Origin: JAZDKP01 sp043802925
Lineage (GTDB): Bacteria; Fibrobacterota; OXYB2-FULL-49-7; JAEUSG01
Reading direction: 5' to 3'
DNA: 35,080 nucleotides
NCBI GenBank assembly: GCA_043802925.1
Contig: JAZDKP010000095.1
Coordinates: forward strand, 1 to 35,080
This document shows, in pieces, positions 15,955-23,308 of the stretch (position 1 is its first letter; each line of letters opens with the position of its first letter). The position numbers and the translations under genes were made by a program. The notes under the pieces are model-generated. The model saw only the letters and a list, made by a program, of their open reading frames with translations, was not told where the DNA came from and did not search any database.

Positions 15955-17588
15955 GCAGAATAACTCGGATAGACGGCCTGGTACTGGCGTTCTTTAATGA
16001 AGGCCATGAGGTCCGCGGGCCTTTTTTCGCGCGCCAGCCCTTTGTCAAAGGCGATGGCCGCCACGGCCACGGCGATGTGCGCCGACACTTCGCGGATGCG
16101 CGACAGCGCGGGATAAATGCGGCCCAGGGCAAAATCCGAAGGCAGGCACTGTTCGGCCAGGGTTTTGGCGGCCTGCGAAAACATTTCGGGTGTGACACGA
16201 GTGGCGCGGCTGGCAATGACGCCCAGGCCCACACCCGGGAAAATATAGGCGTTGTTGCCCTGGCCCGGCACAAAGGTTTTGCCCTTGTAGGTCACGGGGT
16301 CGAAGGGGCTGCCGCTGGCAAAGATGGCGCGGCCGTCGCTCCATTGATAGCATTGTTCGGCCGTGCATTCGGCCTGCGAGGTGGGGTTGGACAGCGCAAA
16401 AATAACGGGCTGTTTGTTGAAGGCGGCCATGGCCTCGACAATTGGCTGCGTGAAAGTTTGTGGTTGTCCCGACACGCCGATGAGCGCCGTGGGCCGGATG
16501 GCTTTTAAGGCTGAGAACAGGTCCGCGAGGAAGGGGGCTTCCTGGGCATAAGCCAGTTTATGATCCGCCAGGTCCTTGCGGCTTTTCACCACCAGCCCCT
16601 TGGAATCCACAAACCAGCAGCGTTTGCGCGCCTCGGCTTCGGGGACGCCTTCGTCCACAAGCGCGGCTGTAAAGAGGTCGGCGATGCCCGTGCCCGCCTC
16701 TCCCGCGCCGAGAAAGAGCAGCGTCTGGTCACGGAGTTTTCCCCCCGTCATTTTAAGCGCGGAATAGAGACCGGCCACGCTGACGCCCGCAGTGCCCTGA
16801 ATGTCGTCGTTGAAACAGCAGGCCCTGTTCTCGTACTTGTGAAGCAGGCGGAAAGCATTCTGGTTTGAGAAGTCCTCGAACTGGAGGAGGCAGTCCGGAA
16901 ACACCTCCTGGACCGCCATGACAAACTCTTCGATGAGCGCATCGTACGCTTCGCCACGCACGCGCCGTTGCTTCAGCCCAATGTACAACGGGTCGTTTAG
17001 ATAACAGGCGGTTTCGGTGCCGGTGTCCAGGGTGACCGGCAGACAGTAAGCGGGGGCCACGCCCGCGCAGGCGGTGTACAGGCCGAGTTTGCCGACGGAG
17101 ATGCCCATGCCGTTGGCGCCGAGGTCGCCCAGGCCCAGAATGCGCTCGCCGTCCGTGACCACGATGATGCGTACATCTTTGACCGGCCAGTTCTTCAGTA
17201 TGGAGGCCACATGGCCCCGGTCGTTGATGGAAATGAAAAGGCCGCGTGAACGGCGGAATATGCGGCTGTATTCCTGGCAGCCTTTGCCCACGGTGGGCGT
17301 GTAGATAAGCGGCATCAGGGCGTCGGGATTGTCGGTCACGATTTTAAAGAAAAGCGTTTCATTCTTATTTTGGAGGTCCATGAGGTAGGCGTATTTATCA
17401 AGCGGCGCCACTGTCGCGGCCAGGTTTTCACGGACGCGCGCGGCCTGCTCCTCGAGCGTATGGACCGCGGGTGGAAGGAGGCCGCGGAGACCCAGTGCGT
17501 CGCGCTCGGTTTCGGTAAAGGCCGTGCCCTTGTTGAGCAGGGGGTCGCGGAGAATGTTGACGCCGGTGGGAAGGGACGAGGGTTTCAT
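15951..17588 (-). CDS. maeA: NAD-dependent malic enzyme (oxaloacetate-decarboxylating)
   Basis: 545 residues, the length of the large-type malic enzyme. Conserved blocks are IYTPTVGKGCQEYSRIF (catalytic Tyr), VVTDGERILGLGDLGANGMG, GKLGLYTACAGV (catalytic Lys), metal ligands in FEDFSNQNAF and NDDIQGTA, and the NAD-binding FLGAGEAGTGIADLF. The second ALSNPTSQAECT motif is also in place. It oxidatively decarboxylates malate to pyruvate and CO2 with NAD (some accept NADP) in the cytoplasm. CCGGAG lies about 8 bases before ATG. First gene of a minus-strand run with the MFS transporter, two-CW and DUF1232 genes. Confidence 0.96.
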   Translation of the reverse strand: MKPSSLPTGVNILRDPLLNKGTAFTETERDALGLRGLLPPAVHTLEEQAARVRENLAATVAPLDKYAYLMDLQNKNETLFFKIVTDNPDALMPLIYTPTVGKGCQEYSRIFRRSRGLFISINDRGHVASILKNWPVKDVRIIVVTDGERILGLGDLGANGMGISVGKLGLYTACAGVAPAYCLPVTLDTGTETACYLNDPLYIGLKQRRVRGEAYDALIEEFVMAVQEVFPDCLLQFEDFSNQNAFRLLHKYENRACCFNDDIQGTAGVSVAGLYSALKMTGGKLRDQTLLFLGAGEAGTGIADLFTAALVDEGVPEAEARKRCWFVDSKGLVVKSRKDLADHKLAYAQEAPFLADLFSALKAIRPTALIGVSGQPQTFTQPIVEAMAAFNKQPVIFALSNPTSQAECTAEQCYQWSDGRAIFASGSPFDPVTYKGKTFVPGQGNNAYIFPGVGLGVIASRATRVTPEMFSQAAKTLAEQCLPSDFALGRIYPALSRIREVSAHIAVAVAAIAFDKGLAREKRPADLMAFIKERQYQAVYPSYSA

Positions 17589-17697
17589 GTGAACGCTCCG
17601 GAATAGGGGTGGCAGACACGAAAAACAGAACGAAAAAATTAATTATTCCTCGGCGGGCAGATCAATCGAAAAGGGGGGCGCGCAGGCGCGTGCACGG

Positions 17698-17727
17698 TTG
17701 CAATGCCTGACCCGCAGGGGGTATATT
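17698..17727 (+). promoter_or_regulatory. Candidate sigma-70 promoter of the AGE-family epimerase gene
   Basis: TTGCAA (17698-17703), 18-base spacer, TATATT (17722-17727). It lies about 38 bases upstream of the ATG, leaving a short leader that includes GGAGGTG. Confidence 0.4.
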
Positions 17728-17765
17728 CTTGGAATGAGTGGTTTTGACCACAAACCGGAGGTGCC

Positions 17766-19076
17766 ATGGATAAACTCGATTTCAAATTCCTGCGTGGGTT
17801 TTACCGTAAAGAGCTTTTCGAAAACTTCATACCGTTCTGGCTCGGACGTGGTATTGACGAAAAAGAGGGCGGGTTCTTCACCTGTTTCTCCAATGACGGG
17901 AAAACGCTCATCCACCGGCACAAGTTCATTTGGTCCCAGGGCCGGTTCCTCTGGCTCCTGTCGCGCCTGCACGCGGAAAATCGCGACGCCTTGTCGCCCA
18001 TGGATCAGCAGAAATGCGCTCGGGGGGCCCGGCGCGGGTACGCGTTCCTCCGTGACCATGCACTTCTTGAAAACGGCCATTGCTCCTTTATCGTGAGCGA
18101 GACCGGCGAACCGGTCCTGCTCAATCCCGACGGCACGGCGCGCAAGGCCGGCGCGGGCGAATACTACGATTCCAGCCTCTACGCCGACTTCTTCGCCCTT
18201 TACGGCGTGTCCGAGTACGCCCGCGCGTTCAAGGAGCGTGAGGCGTTTGAGTTCGCGCTTAAATTGTACCGCAGCATTGAGGCGCGGCTGGTTTCACGGC
18301 AGTTCCGCACCGACCCCTATCCCGTGCCCCCGGGCTACAAAGTTCACGGGGAGCCCATGATCGCGCTCGAGACCTGGCAGGAGTTTGCGGACACCTGTGC
18401 GGCCTTCGGTGATCCCCTGGCTGCGGAGCTTCGGCGCAAGTGCGGCGAGTACGTGCGCGTCATCATGGAGGACCACCTCCAGCCCGACAACGTCATCCTC
18501 GAGTTTATCGGCACCGATAACCGCGTATACAGCCATATGCTGGGCACCTACATCAATCCGGGCCACACGCTCGAGGATTGCTGGTTCCTCATCCACTGGG
18601 CACAGCGGATCAACGATGCCGCACTTATAAAACGGGTCGTGACGGTGGCGCAGCGCGCCATGGAGGTGGGGTGGGACGCGGAATTTGGCGGACTGCCCCA
18701 GTTTATCCACCGTACGGGCGGCGCGCCCAAGGGTGAAGTCCCCCCGGAACTCGCGGACTCCGAAATGGTCCGGAAACTCAAAAGCAACTGGGACAACAAG
18801 CTCTGGTGGCCGCACAGCGAAGCGCTTTACACACTTCTGCTTTGCTTTGAACGCTCCGGCGATCCGGTCCTGCTCGACGCCTACTGGAAAGCGCACGAAT
18901 ATACGTTCCGGATTTTCCCCAACCCGGACAAATCAATTGGCGAATGGATTCAAATCCGCGACCGCAAGGGGAACCCCGAAGAGAAAGTGGTGGCCCTGCC
19001 TGTCAAGGACCCCTTCCATATCACGCGCAATTTCCTGCACGCGCTCAAGGTGCTGGATCGGCTGATCGGCCGGTAA
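17766..19076 (+). CDS. AGE-family sugar epimerase/isomerase (N-acylglucosamine 2-epimerase-like)
   Basis: 436 residues forming an (alpha/alpha)6 barrel by family. Conserved features: FIWSQGRFLW near 58-67, YDSSLYADFFALYG, NPGHTLEDCWF with catalytic-type His267, KLWWPHSEALY and DPFHITRNFLH with His418. These His residues correspond to those used for general acid/base catalysis in the family, which includes N-acetylglucosamine 2-epimerase, cellobiose 2-epimerase and aldose-ketose isomerases. Which sugar is used cannot be fixed from sequence. GGAGGTG lies 6 bases before ATG. It is divergent from malic enzyme. No signal peptide: cytosolic. Confidence 0.92.
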   Translation: MDKLDFKFLRGFYRKELFENFIPFWLGRGIDEKEGGFFTCFSNDGKTLIHRHKFIWSQGRFLWLLSRLHAENRDALSPMDQQKCARGARRGYAFLRDHALLENGHCSFIVSETGEPVLLNPDGTARKAGAGEYYDSSLYADFFALYGVSEYARAFKEREAFEFALKLYRSIEARLVSRQFRTDPYPVPPGYKVHGEPMIALETWQEFADTCAAFGDPLAAELRRKCGEYVRVIMEDHLQPDNVILEFIGTDNRVYSHMLGTYINPGHTLEDCWFLIHWAQRINDAALIKRVVTVAQRAMEVGWDAEFGGLPQFIHRTGGAPKGEVPPELADSEMVRKLKSNWDNKLWWPHSEALYTLLLCFERSGDPVLLDAYWKAHEYTFRIFPNPDKSIGEWIQIRDRKGNPEEKVVALPVKDPFHITRNFLHALKVLDRLIGR

Positions 19077-19266
19077 CCGGGCTGTATTCCAAAAACCGTG
19101 ACAACCTTCTCTTTCACCAGAAGCATATTCCAACAGATAAGCGCATTCCGGGATTGCAGATATCCAAGGCAATATCAAAGCCAATACAGGATAAATAAGA
19201 TCACGGGGGACTCCGGAAAATTGGGTGATGGAAACGGGTCACTTAAAAAATAGTAGCGGGAAATTA

Positions 19267-19489
19267 TTAGTTGCCGGCTTGTTTACTTTTGTATGCTCCA
19301 CACCGAAAGTCATCATTTCCCTGTTGGTCCATCCGGTTTAATGTGCAAAGGATTTCTTCAGAAGGCTCATCTTCGTTTGCACACGACAAACATAATGAAG
19401 GCTTGGTTACAAGTTCCGGGTTGACTTCTTCGCCATCATCGGATATTTTCCGGCGGGTTGATTATTTTAAACAGCCAGTTTTTATCCAT
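19267..19489 (-). pseudogene. Small four-cysteine protein gene interrupted by one frameshift
   Basis: ATG at 19487-19489 begins MDKNWLFKIINPPEN, then the frame hits TGA. In the next frame the reading continues without a stop to TAA at 19267-19269. It includes KPSLCLSCANEDEPSEEILC and then LNRMDQQGNDDFRCGAYK, with four Cys arranged as CxxC, C, C. Removing one A from the AAAA run near 19448-19451 restores a single frame of about 73 residues. The acidic, Cys-spaced sequence looks like a genuine small zinc-ribbon-like or metal-binding protein, not random translation. GGGAGG lies about 12 bases before ATG. Either the gene is truly broken, uses programmed frameshifting, or the base run is a sequencing error. 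Function unknown. Confidence 0.55.
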
Positions 19490-19594
19490 AAGTTATCAAC
19501 GCCTCCCGGACCGACGGTGTGTACCGCCTTGTAAAAAAAGATAGATGCCCAAAATCGCTCGAATCAAGCAAATTCAGCGGGGAGGGAAAACCAT

Positions 19595-19711
19595 TTGCAC
19601 GATAAAGACAAGAACACCACAATAAAATGGAAACTGTGGCTATCCGACCCGTGTGGTGAGTGGTTCTGGCGATGGAGCTACCGCGAGGGCGGCCTTACCG
19701 GCAGATATTGA
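19595..19711 (+). CDS. Candidate Trp-rich small protein, 38 residues
   Basis: TTG at 19595-19597 is preceded by GGGGAGGG, 8 bases upstream. The frame reads about 38 codons to TGA at 19709-19711. The peptide has a charged start (HDKDKN), then KWKLWLSDPCGEWFWRWSY with five Trp in about 20 residues, then a Gly-rich end. The strong ribosome binding site and coherent composition suggest a real gene, but I know no family for it. It is cytosolic or weakly membrane-associated by composition; this is inference. It could equally be a remnant of a longer gene. It lies 57 bases before the ATPase start. Confidence 0.42.
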   Translation: MHDKDKNTTIKWKLWLSDPCGEWFWRWSYREGGLTGRY

Positions 19712-19732
19712 TTTGCAAATGAATAACTTTCA

Positions 19733-19760
19733 TTGTTTAACGTTGTTGGCGTTATATATA
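19733..19760 (+). promoter_or_regulatory. Candidate promoter directly at the ATPase start
   Basis: TTGTTT (19733-19738), 16 bases, TATATT (19755-19760). The expected start point, about 7 bases after the -10, falls at or next to the ATG (19769-19771). No Shine-Dalgarno precedes this ATG, so a leaderless mRNA is possible. The -35 is poor (3 of 6). Confidence 0.38.
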
Positions 19761-19768
19761 TTAACTCC

Positions 19769-21079
19769 ATGAACGTTAATGAAATTAATTCCGCGTTGCT
19801 GTCCGGATACACCGAGGGTAAGGGGCTGTTTCCGCACCTCGAGCGCCTTGAAAAAGCCCGTTTCCGGTTCAATATGGACTTTGGCCTTGCGACCCTGCCG
19901 GAGGAGCCGGGTATCCTGCTTGTGCGGGGCGCCCGGCAATACGGTAAAAGTACCTGGCTTGAGGGCTGCATCAGGGACTCAATAATAAAATTCGGCCCGG
20001 GTTGTGCGTTTTACCTGAACGGTGATTTTTCAGGCAGTGACCAGGAGTTGGAGGATTCCATCCGCGGGGTCTGCGGTTTGTATCCGGTGGCGTCCCGGGT
20101 ACGACGATTGTTTATTGATGAAATCACGGCAGTCAAAGGATGGCAGAAGGTCCTGAAACGGCTCTGGGACAGTGGCGATTTGGAAAACGTACTCGTCATC
20201 ACCACAGGTTCCAAGGCTTCCGACCTGATGCGCGGAACGGAACGCTTGCCCGGCAGAAAAGGCCGGTTGTCGCGGACAACCTATCTCTTTACCCCGGTCC
20301 CGTTTCATGAGTTCAACCGTGTCTGCGGCGAGGTTCTCGGTGGGGAGACGCTGGACGCTTACGCGTTGACCGGGGGGTGCCCGGCGGCCTGTTCCGAAAT
20401 TGCAGGCACGGGTGCGTTGCCCGCCTACATTGTGGAAATGATCCGCGACTGGATATTCGGAGAGTTTGCCGCTGCGGAAAGGAATCGGACAAGTCTCATC
20501 CATGTGGTTGAATGCATCATCCGCAGGGGCGGGACGCCTCTGGGACAATACAAGCTTGCGAAGGAGGCCGGGCTTGCCAACAATACTCTCGCCGCTGAAT
20601 ATACCCGGTTACTAGTTGAACTTTTATGCGTAGGCCGGGGATTCCAGTGGGACGCCCGCACCGATGCTGCGATTCCAAGAAAACCCGAGAAAATTCATTT
20701 CATCAACACACTGGTTGCCGCAGCCTTTCATCCCGCTGCTCCGCGAAGTCCAGCGGAATTACGCGCGCTTTCCCCGGAAGCCAGGGGGGCGTGGCATGAA
20801 TGGATTGTGGCACAGGAATTATGGCGTAGGGCCGCCATCGCCGGGGCGGAAATTCCGGAGCAGCTGCCTTTTTGGGGGAGTAAAGAGCATGAAATCGATT
20901 TTATCAATGACCGGTCGACTTTTCTGGAGGTAAAATCCGGATTGGCATCACCGATGGAATTTACCTGGTTCCAGAAAACCTTTCCGAAAAAATCCCTGAA
21001 AGTCGTGAACGCGGGCCGGTTCGATGCTGGATCCATTCAGGGGATTCCTCTGATGGACTTTCTGATGGAAGCCTCATGA
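19769..21079 (+). CDS. AAA_14 / DUF4143-type ATPase with PD-(D/E)XK-like C-terminus
   Basis: 436 residues from ATG 19769. The TTG at 19733 would add 12 residues but lies in the -35 region. Walker A is GARQYGKSTW and Walker B LFIDEITAVKGW; the sensor segment is VLVITTGSKASDL, the GS-pattern of AAA_14 proteins. The central part is helical and includes a winged-helix-like region (GQYKLAKEAGLANNTLAAEYTRLL). The C-terminus has EIDFINDRSTFLEVKSG, with Asp and Glu-x-Lys at nuclease-like spacing, as in DUF4143. Biological role of the family is unresolved; toxin, mobile or defence links have been suggested for relatives. Its AT-richer flanks suggest acquired DNA. Confidence 0.82.
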   Translation: MNVNEINSALLSGYTEGKGLFPHLERLEKARFRFNMDFGLATLPEEPGILLVRGARQYGKSTWLEGCIRDSIIKFGPGCAFYLNGDFSGSDQELEDSIRGVCGLYPVASRVRRLFIDEITAVKGWQKVLKRLWDSGDLENVLVITTGSKASDLMRGTERLPGRKGRLSRTTYLFTPVPFHEFNRVCGEVLGGETLDAYALTGGCPAACSEIAGTGALPAYIVEMIRDWIFGEFAAAERNRTSLIHVVECIIRRGGTPLGQYKLAKEAGLANNTLAAEYTRLLVELLCVGRGFQWDARTDAAIPRKPEKIHFINTLVAAAFHPAAPRSPAELRALSPEARGAWHEWIVAQELWRRAAIAGAEIPEQLPFWGSKEHEIDFINDRSTFLEVKSGLASPMEFTWFQKTFPKKSLKVVNAGRFDAGSIQGIPLMDFLMEAS

Positions 21080-21096
21080 TATCGTCCGGTTTCACG

Positions 21097-22077
21097 TTAT
21101 GCGGACCCTTTGACATGCTTTTCCTGACCGTTTCGGCGCTCGGCCACAAAGATAAGGCCGCCCAGCAGGCTCACGGCAATGCCAATCAGCGAGGCGAGGA
21201 ATTGGGTGGCCACGGCTAGCGGCCCGGAAGGGCTCACCGTGGAAAAAAGGACCTGTCCCAGCCCTTCGCGCACGCCCAAGCCTCCAAACGAGACCGGCAG
21301 GCTCGCGGCGAGCGCGATGATGGGCACGAAAATCAGGAAATAGACGAACGCGATTTCAAAACCCACGGCACGCGCGGCGAAATAATGCACTGCAATGCGC
21401 AGGAATTGCGTCACCAGGGACGTCCCGAAGACCCATCCGTACAACCCCCGTTTTCCCCGGTAAATATGCAGGTAGTCGTGGATGTCGCGCACCTTGTCGC
21501 GCAGGCGCAGGGGGTTGATGTTTTTAAGAAGCGTATCGTAAACGAAGGCCTGGACGCGGCGGCTGAAGAAGAGCGCGATGGAGAGAAGGAAGACAACAAA
21601 GAGCAGGCCCAGCCAGAGGAAGAGCTCTTTGGCCATGTGCGTGTGGCTGAAGAAATAAAGGTAGAAGGACGCGGCGAGCGCGAAGAGCGAGAGCATGAAA
21701 AGACCCGCGAAGCGGTCAAAGAAAGTGGCGGCGAGGCCTTCCTTGCCGCGCCGGATGTCGCGCCGCAGGCGGTAGACCTTGACCACGTCGCCGCCCATGG
21801 CGCCGGGCAGGAAGTTGTTGAAGAAATGGCCCACCATATAGAGCGAGAATATTTTTCCGTATCCGAGCGATATGCCCTGTGCTTTAAGCAAAAGGTCCCA
21901 CTGGAACGCTGAAAGGAACATGCTCGCCAGGAAAACGAGCAGGCCGCCCGCAAGCCAGATCATGTCCGCGGATGCCACGCGGCCCATGATGTTGGCAAAA
22001 CCGAGACGGCTGAAGAGAAAATAGAACAGGGCGAGGGTAACGCTGATTTTGAACAGGAGCAGGAGCGCGCGCTTCAC
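21097..22077 (-). CDS. Flippase-like membrane protein (LPG synthase TM / UPF0104 family)
   Basis: 326 residues with about 8 transmembrane helices. It has the family motifs FLSAFQWDLLL, VGHFFNNFLPGAMGGDVVKVYRL and SLPVSFGGLGVREG, the last typical of the lysylphosphatidylglycerol synthetase membrane region and related lipid-carrier proteins. Such proteins often move or act on lipid-linked substrates; no transfer domain is present here. It starts at GTG (22075-22077), overlapping the GT4 stop (GTGA), so the two are coupled and likely work in the same glycan or lipid pathway. The basic C-terminus is cytosolic by charge rule. Confidence 0.88.
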   Translation of the reverse strand: MKRALLLLFKISVTLALFYFLFSRLGFANIMGRVASADMIWLAGGLLVFLASMFLSAFQWDLLLKAQGISLGYGKIFSLYMVGHFFNNFLPGAMGGDVVKVYRLRRDIRRGKEGLAATFFDRFAGLFMLSLFALAASFYLYFFSHTHMAKELFLWLGLLFVVFLLSIALFFSRRVQAFVYDTLLKNINPLRLRDKVRDIHDYLHIYRGKRGLYGWVFGTSLVTQFLRIAVHYFAARAVGFEIAFVYFLIFVPIIALAASLPVSFGGLGVREGLGQVLFSTVSPSGPLAVATQFLASLIGIAVSLLGGLIFVAERRNGQEKHVKGSA

Positions 22078-23165
22078 AGCAGGCCCTCCACGATTTGCTG
22101 CATGGCCGCGGCCGATGCGTCCCAGGAATAGTTTTCCGCAAAGGCCCGCGCGCCCGCGGACAGGCGGGCCGCCTCCCCGGCATTTGACAGCACCCGGCGC
22201 ACCGCGTCGCAGAAGGCGTCCAGGTTGCCGTATTCAAAAAGAAAGCCGTTGACGCCCGGTTTCACCGAGTCGCGCAGGCCCGGCGCGTCGCTGGCCACCA
22301 CGGGCGTGCCGCAGGCCGAGGCCTCGATGTTGGTGATGCTCCAGCCCTCCTTGATGGAGGGGTTGACGAAGAGCGCGGCCTTGCGGTAAAGTTCAATTTT
22401 GGTTTCTTCGGAAATAACGCCTGTGAACCGGACATAATCCAGGTGTTGCGCCTGCTTTTTGAGTTCGGGCAAGTAGTCGCCGCCCCCGGCGATGGTGAGG
22501 CGGAGCGCGGGAAATTCCTGTTTGAGCCGTTCCGCAGCCAAAAGCAAGAATCCGGGGTTCTTGTATTTTTTGATGCGGCCTAGAAAGAGCAGGTGAAAGG
22601 GTTCCTTGGGTCCCCCGGGCGTATAGCGCGCGAGGTCGATTCCGTTGTAGACGATTTTTCCCTTCGCACCGTCAAGTCCTTTGGCCCGCAGTTCGCCCAT
22701 GGTGCTGGGCGAGACGGCGGTGAAGGGCGCGTTGCGGTACCCGGCGCCGATGAGTTTTTCGGACAGGTAAACGTAGGTGGCCGGGAGCAGGGAGAATTCG
22801 TTGTAGATAGTGCGGTCAAAGAGGTGGTGGAAGAACGCGAGCACGGGCCGGTCCAGCAGTCGTGGAAGGAAGAAGGGGATTTTGTTCACATCATCCACGA
22901 CCAGGTCCGCGCCCAGCCTGCGGGCATAACGCCGGATATTGGCATAGACCCAGAAGTTGAACAGCTCCCGTCCGCCGCGGCGCAAAACGCGGATGTTGCC
23001 CACCTGTTCTTCGGCCGGGCCGTTGGGATATTCCGAGGCAATCAGCGTGATGTCGAACCGGGCGGGGTCGAAGCGGTTGAAGATTTCGTGCAAATGCACT
23101 TCGGCACCGCCCGCTTCGGGGTTTTTGATGTCACGCCAGTTAACGATGAGTATGCGTTTTTTCAT
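22074..23165 (-). CDS. Glycosyltransferase family 4
   Basis: 363 residues from ATG 23163-23165 (MKKRILIVNW). The frame is open to 23207 but the extra 14 residues (MTKEVAIIIFSSPP) lie before the first beta strand and look non-native. GT-B fold features: DIKNPEAGGAEVHLHEI near the start, HLLFLGRIKKYKNPGFL in the middle, and the C-terminal EGWSITNIEASACGTPVVASD with the conserved E-x7-E. GT4 enzymes transfer sugars from NDP-sugars with retention; donor and acceptor are unknown. Coupled to the downstream flippase-like protein. The start has no clear Shine-Dalgarno. Confidence 0.9.
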   Translation of the reverse strand: MKKRILIVNWRDIKNPEAGGAEVHLHEIFNRFDPARFDITLIASEYPNGPAEEQVGNIRVLRRGGRELFNFWVYANIRRYARRLGADLVVDDVNKIPFFLPRLLDRPVLAFFHHLFDRTIYNEFSLLPATYVYLSEKLIGAGYRNAPFTAVSPSTMGELRAKGLDGAKGKIVYNGIDLARYTPGGPKEPFHLLFLGRIKKYKNPGFLLLAAERLKQEFPALRLTIAGGGDYLPELKKQAQHLDYVRFTGVISEETKIELYRKAALFVNPSIKEGWSITNIEASACGTPVVASDAPGLRDSVKPGVNGFLFEYGNLDAFCDAVRRVLSNAGEAARLSAGARAFAENYSWDASAAAMQQIVEGLL

Positions 23166-23308
23166 TGGAGGAGACGAAAAAATAATAATTGCCACCTCTT
23201 TTGTCATGCCTTATGTTTAAACCGCGTACGCGGGTAAGAAAGGGAAAGGGTGGGAGAGTTCCCGTAGCTTGTTTCAGAAGAAAGCAATAATAGGATGTTT
23301 TACAAAGA

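Larger units (their letters stand above)
19077..19768. other. AT-richer intergenic stretch with two small gene candidates
   Basis: This 692-base stretch separates the AGE epimerase from the ATPase and is visibly less GC-rich than its flanks. It holds no long ORF. Two small coding candidates are described separately: a frameshifted four-cysteine protein (19267-19489, minus) and a Trp-rich 38-residue ORF (19595-19711, plus). I saw no tRNA, insertion sequence, attachment site or clear terminator in 19077-19266. Confidence 0.6.

Noticed and set aside
14645..16273. 542-codon minus-strand frame over the MFS gene and its neighbour
   Set aside because: Out of frame with the MFS transporter and malic enzyme, which have clear family motifs; its translation is Pro/Arg/His-rich.
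19271..19534. 87-residue plus-strand ORF in the gene-less stretch
   Set aside because: It is antisense to the coherent cysteine protein and has low-complexity Ser/Pro composition with no ribosome site.
23163..23207. Upstream ATG of the GT4 gene at 23207
   Set aside because: It adds a non-conserved 14-residue leader before the first strand of the Rossmann fold; ATG 23165 fits the family better, though SD is weak for both.
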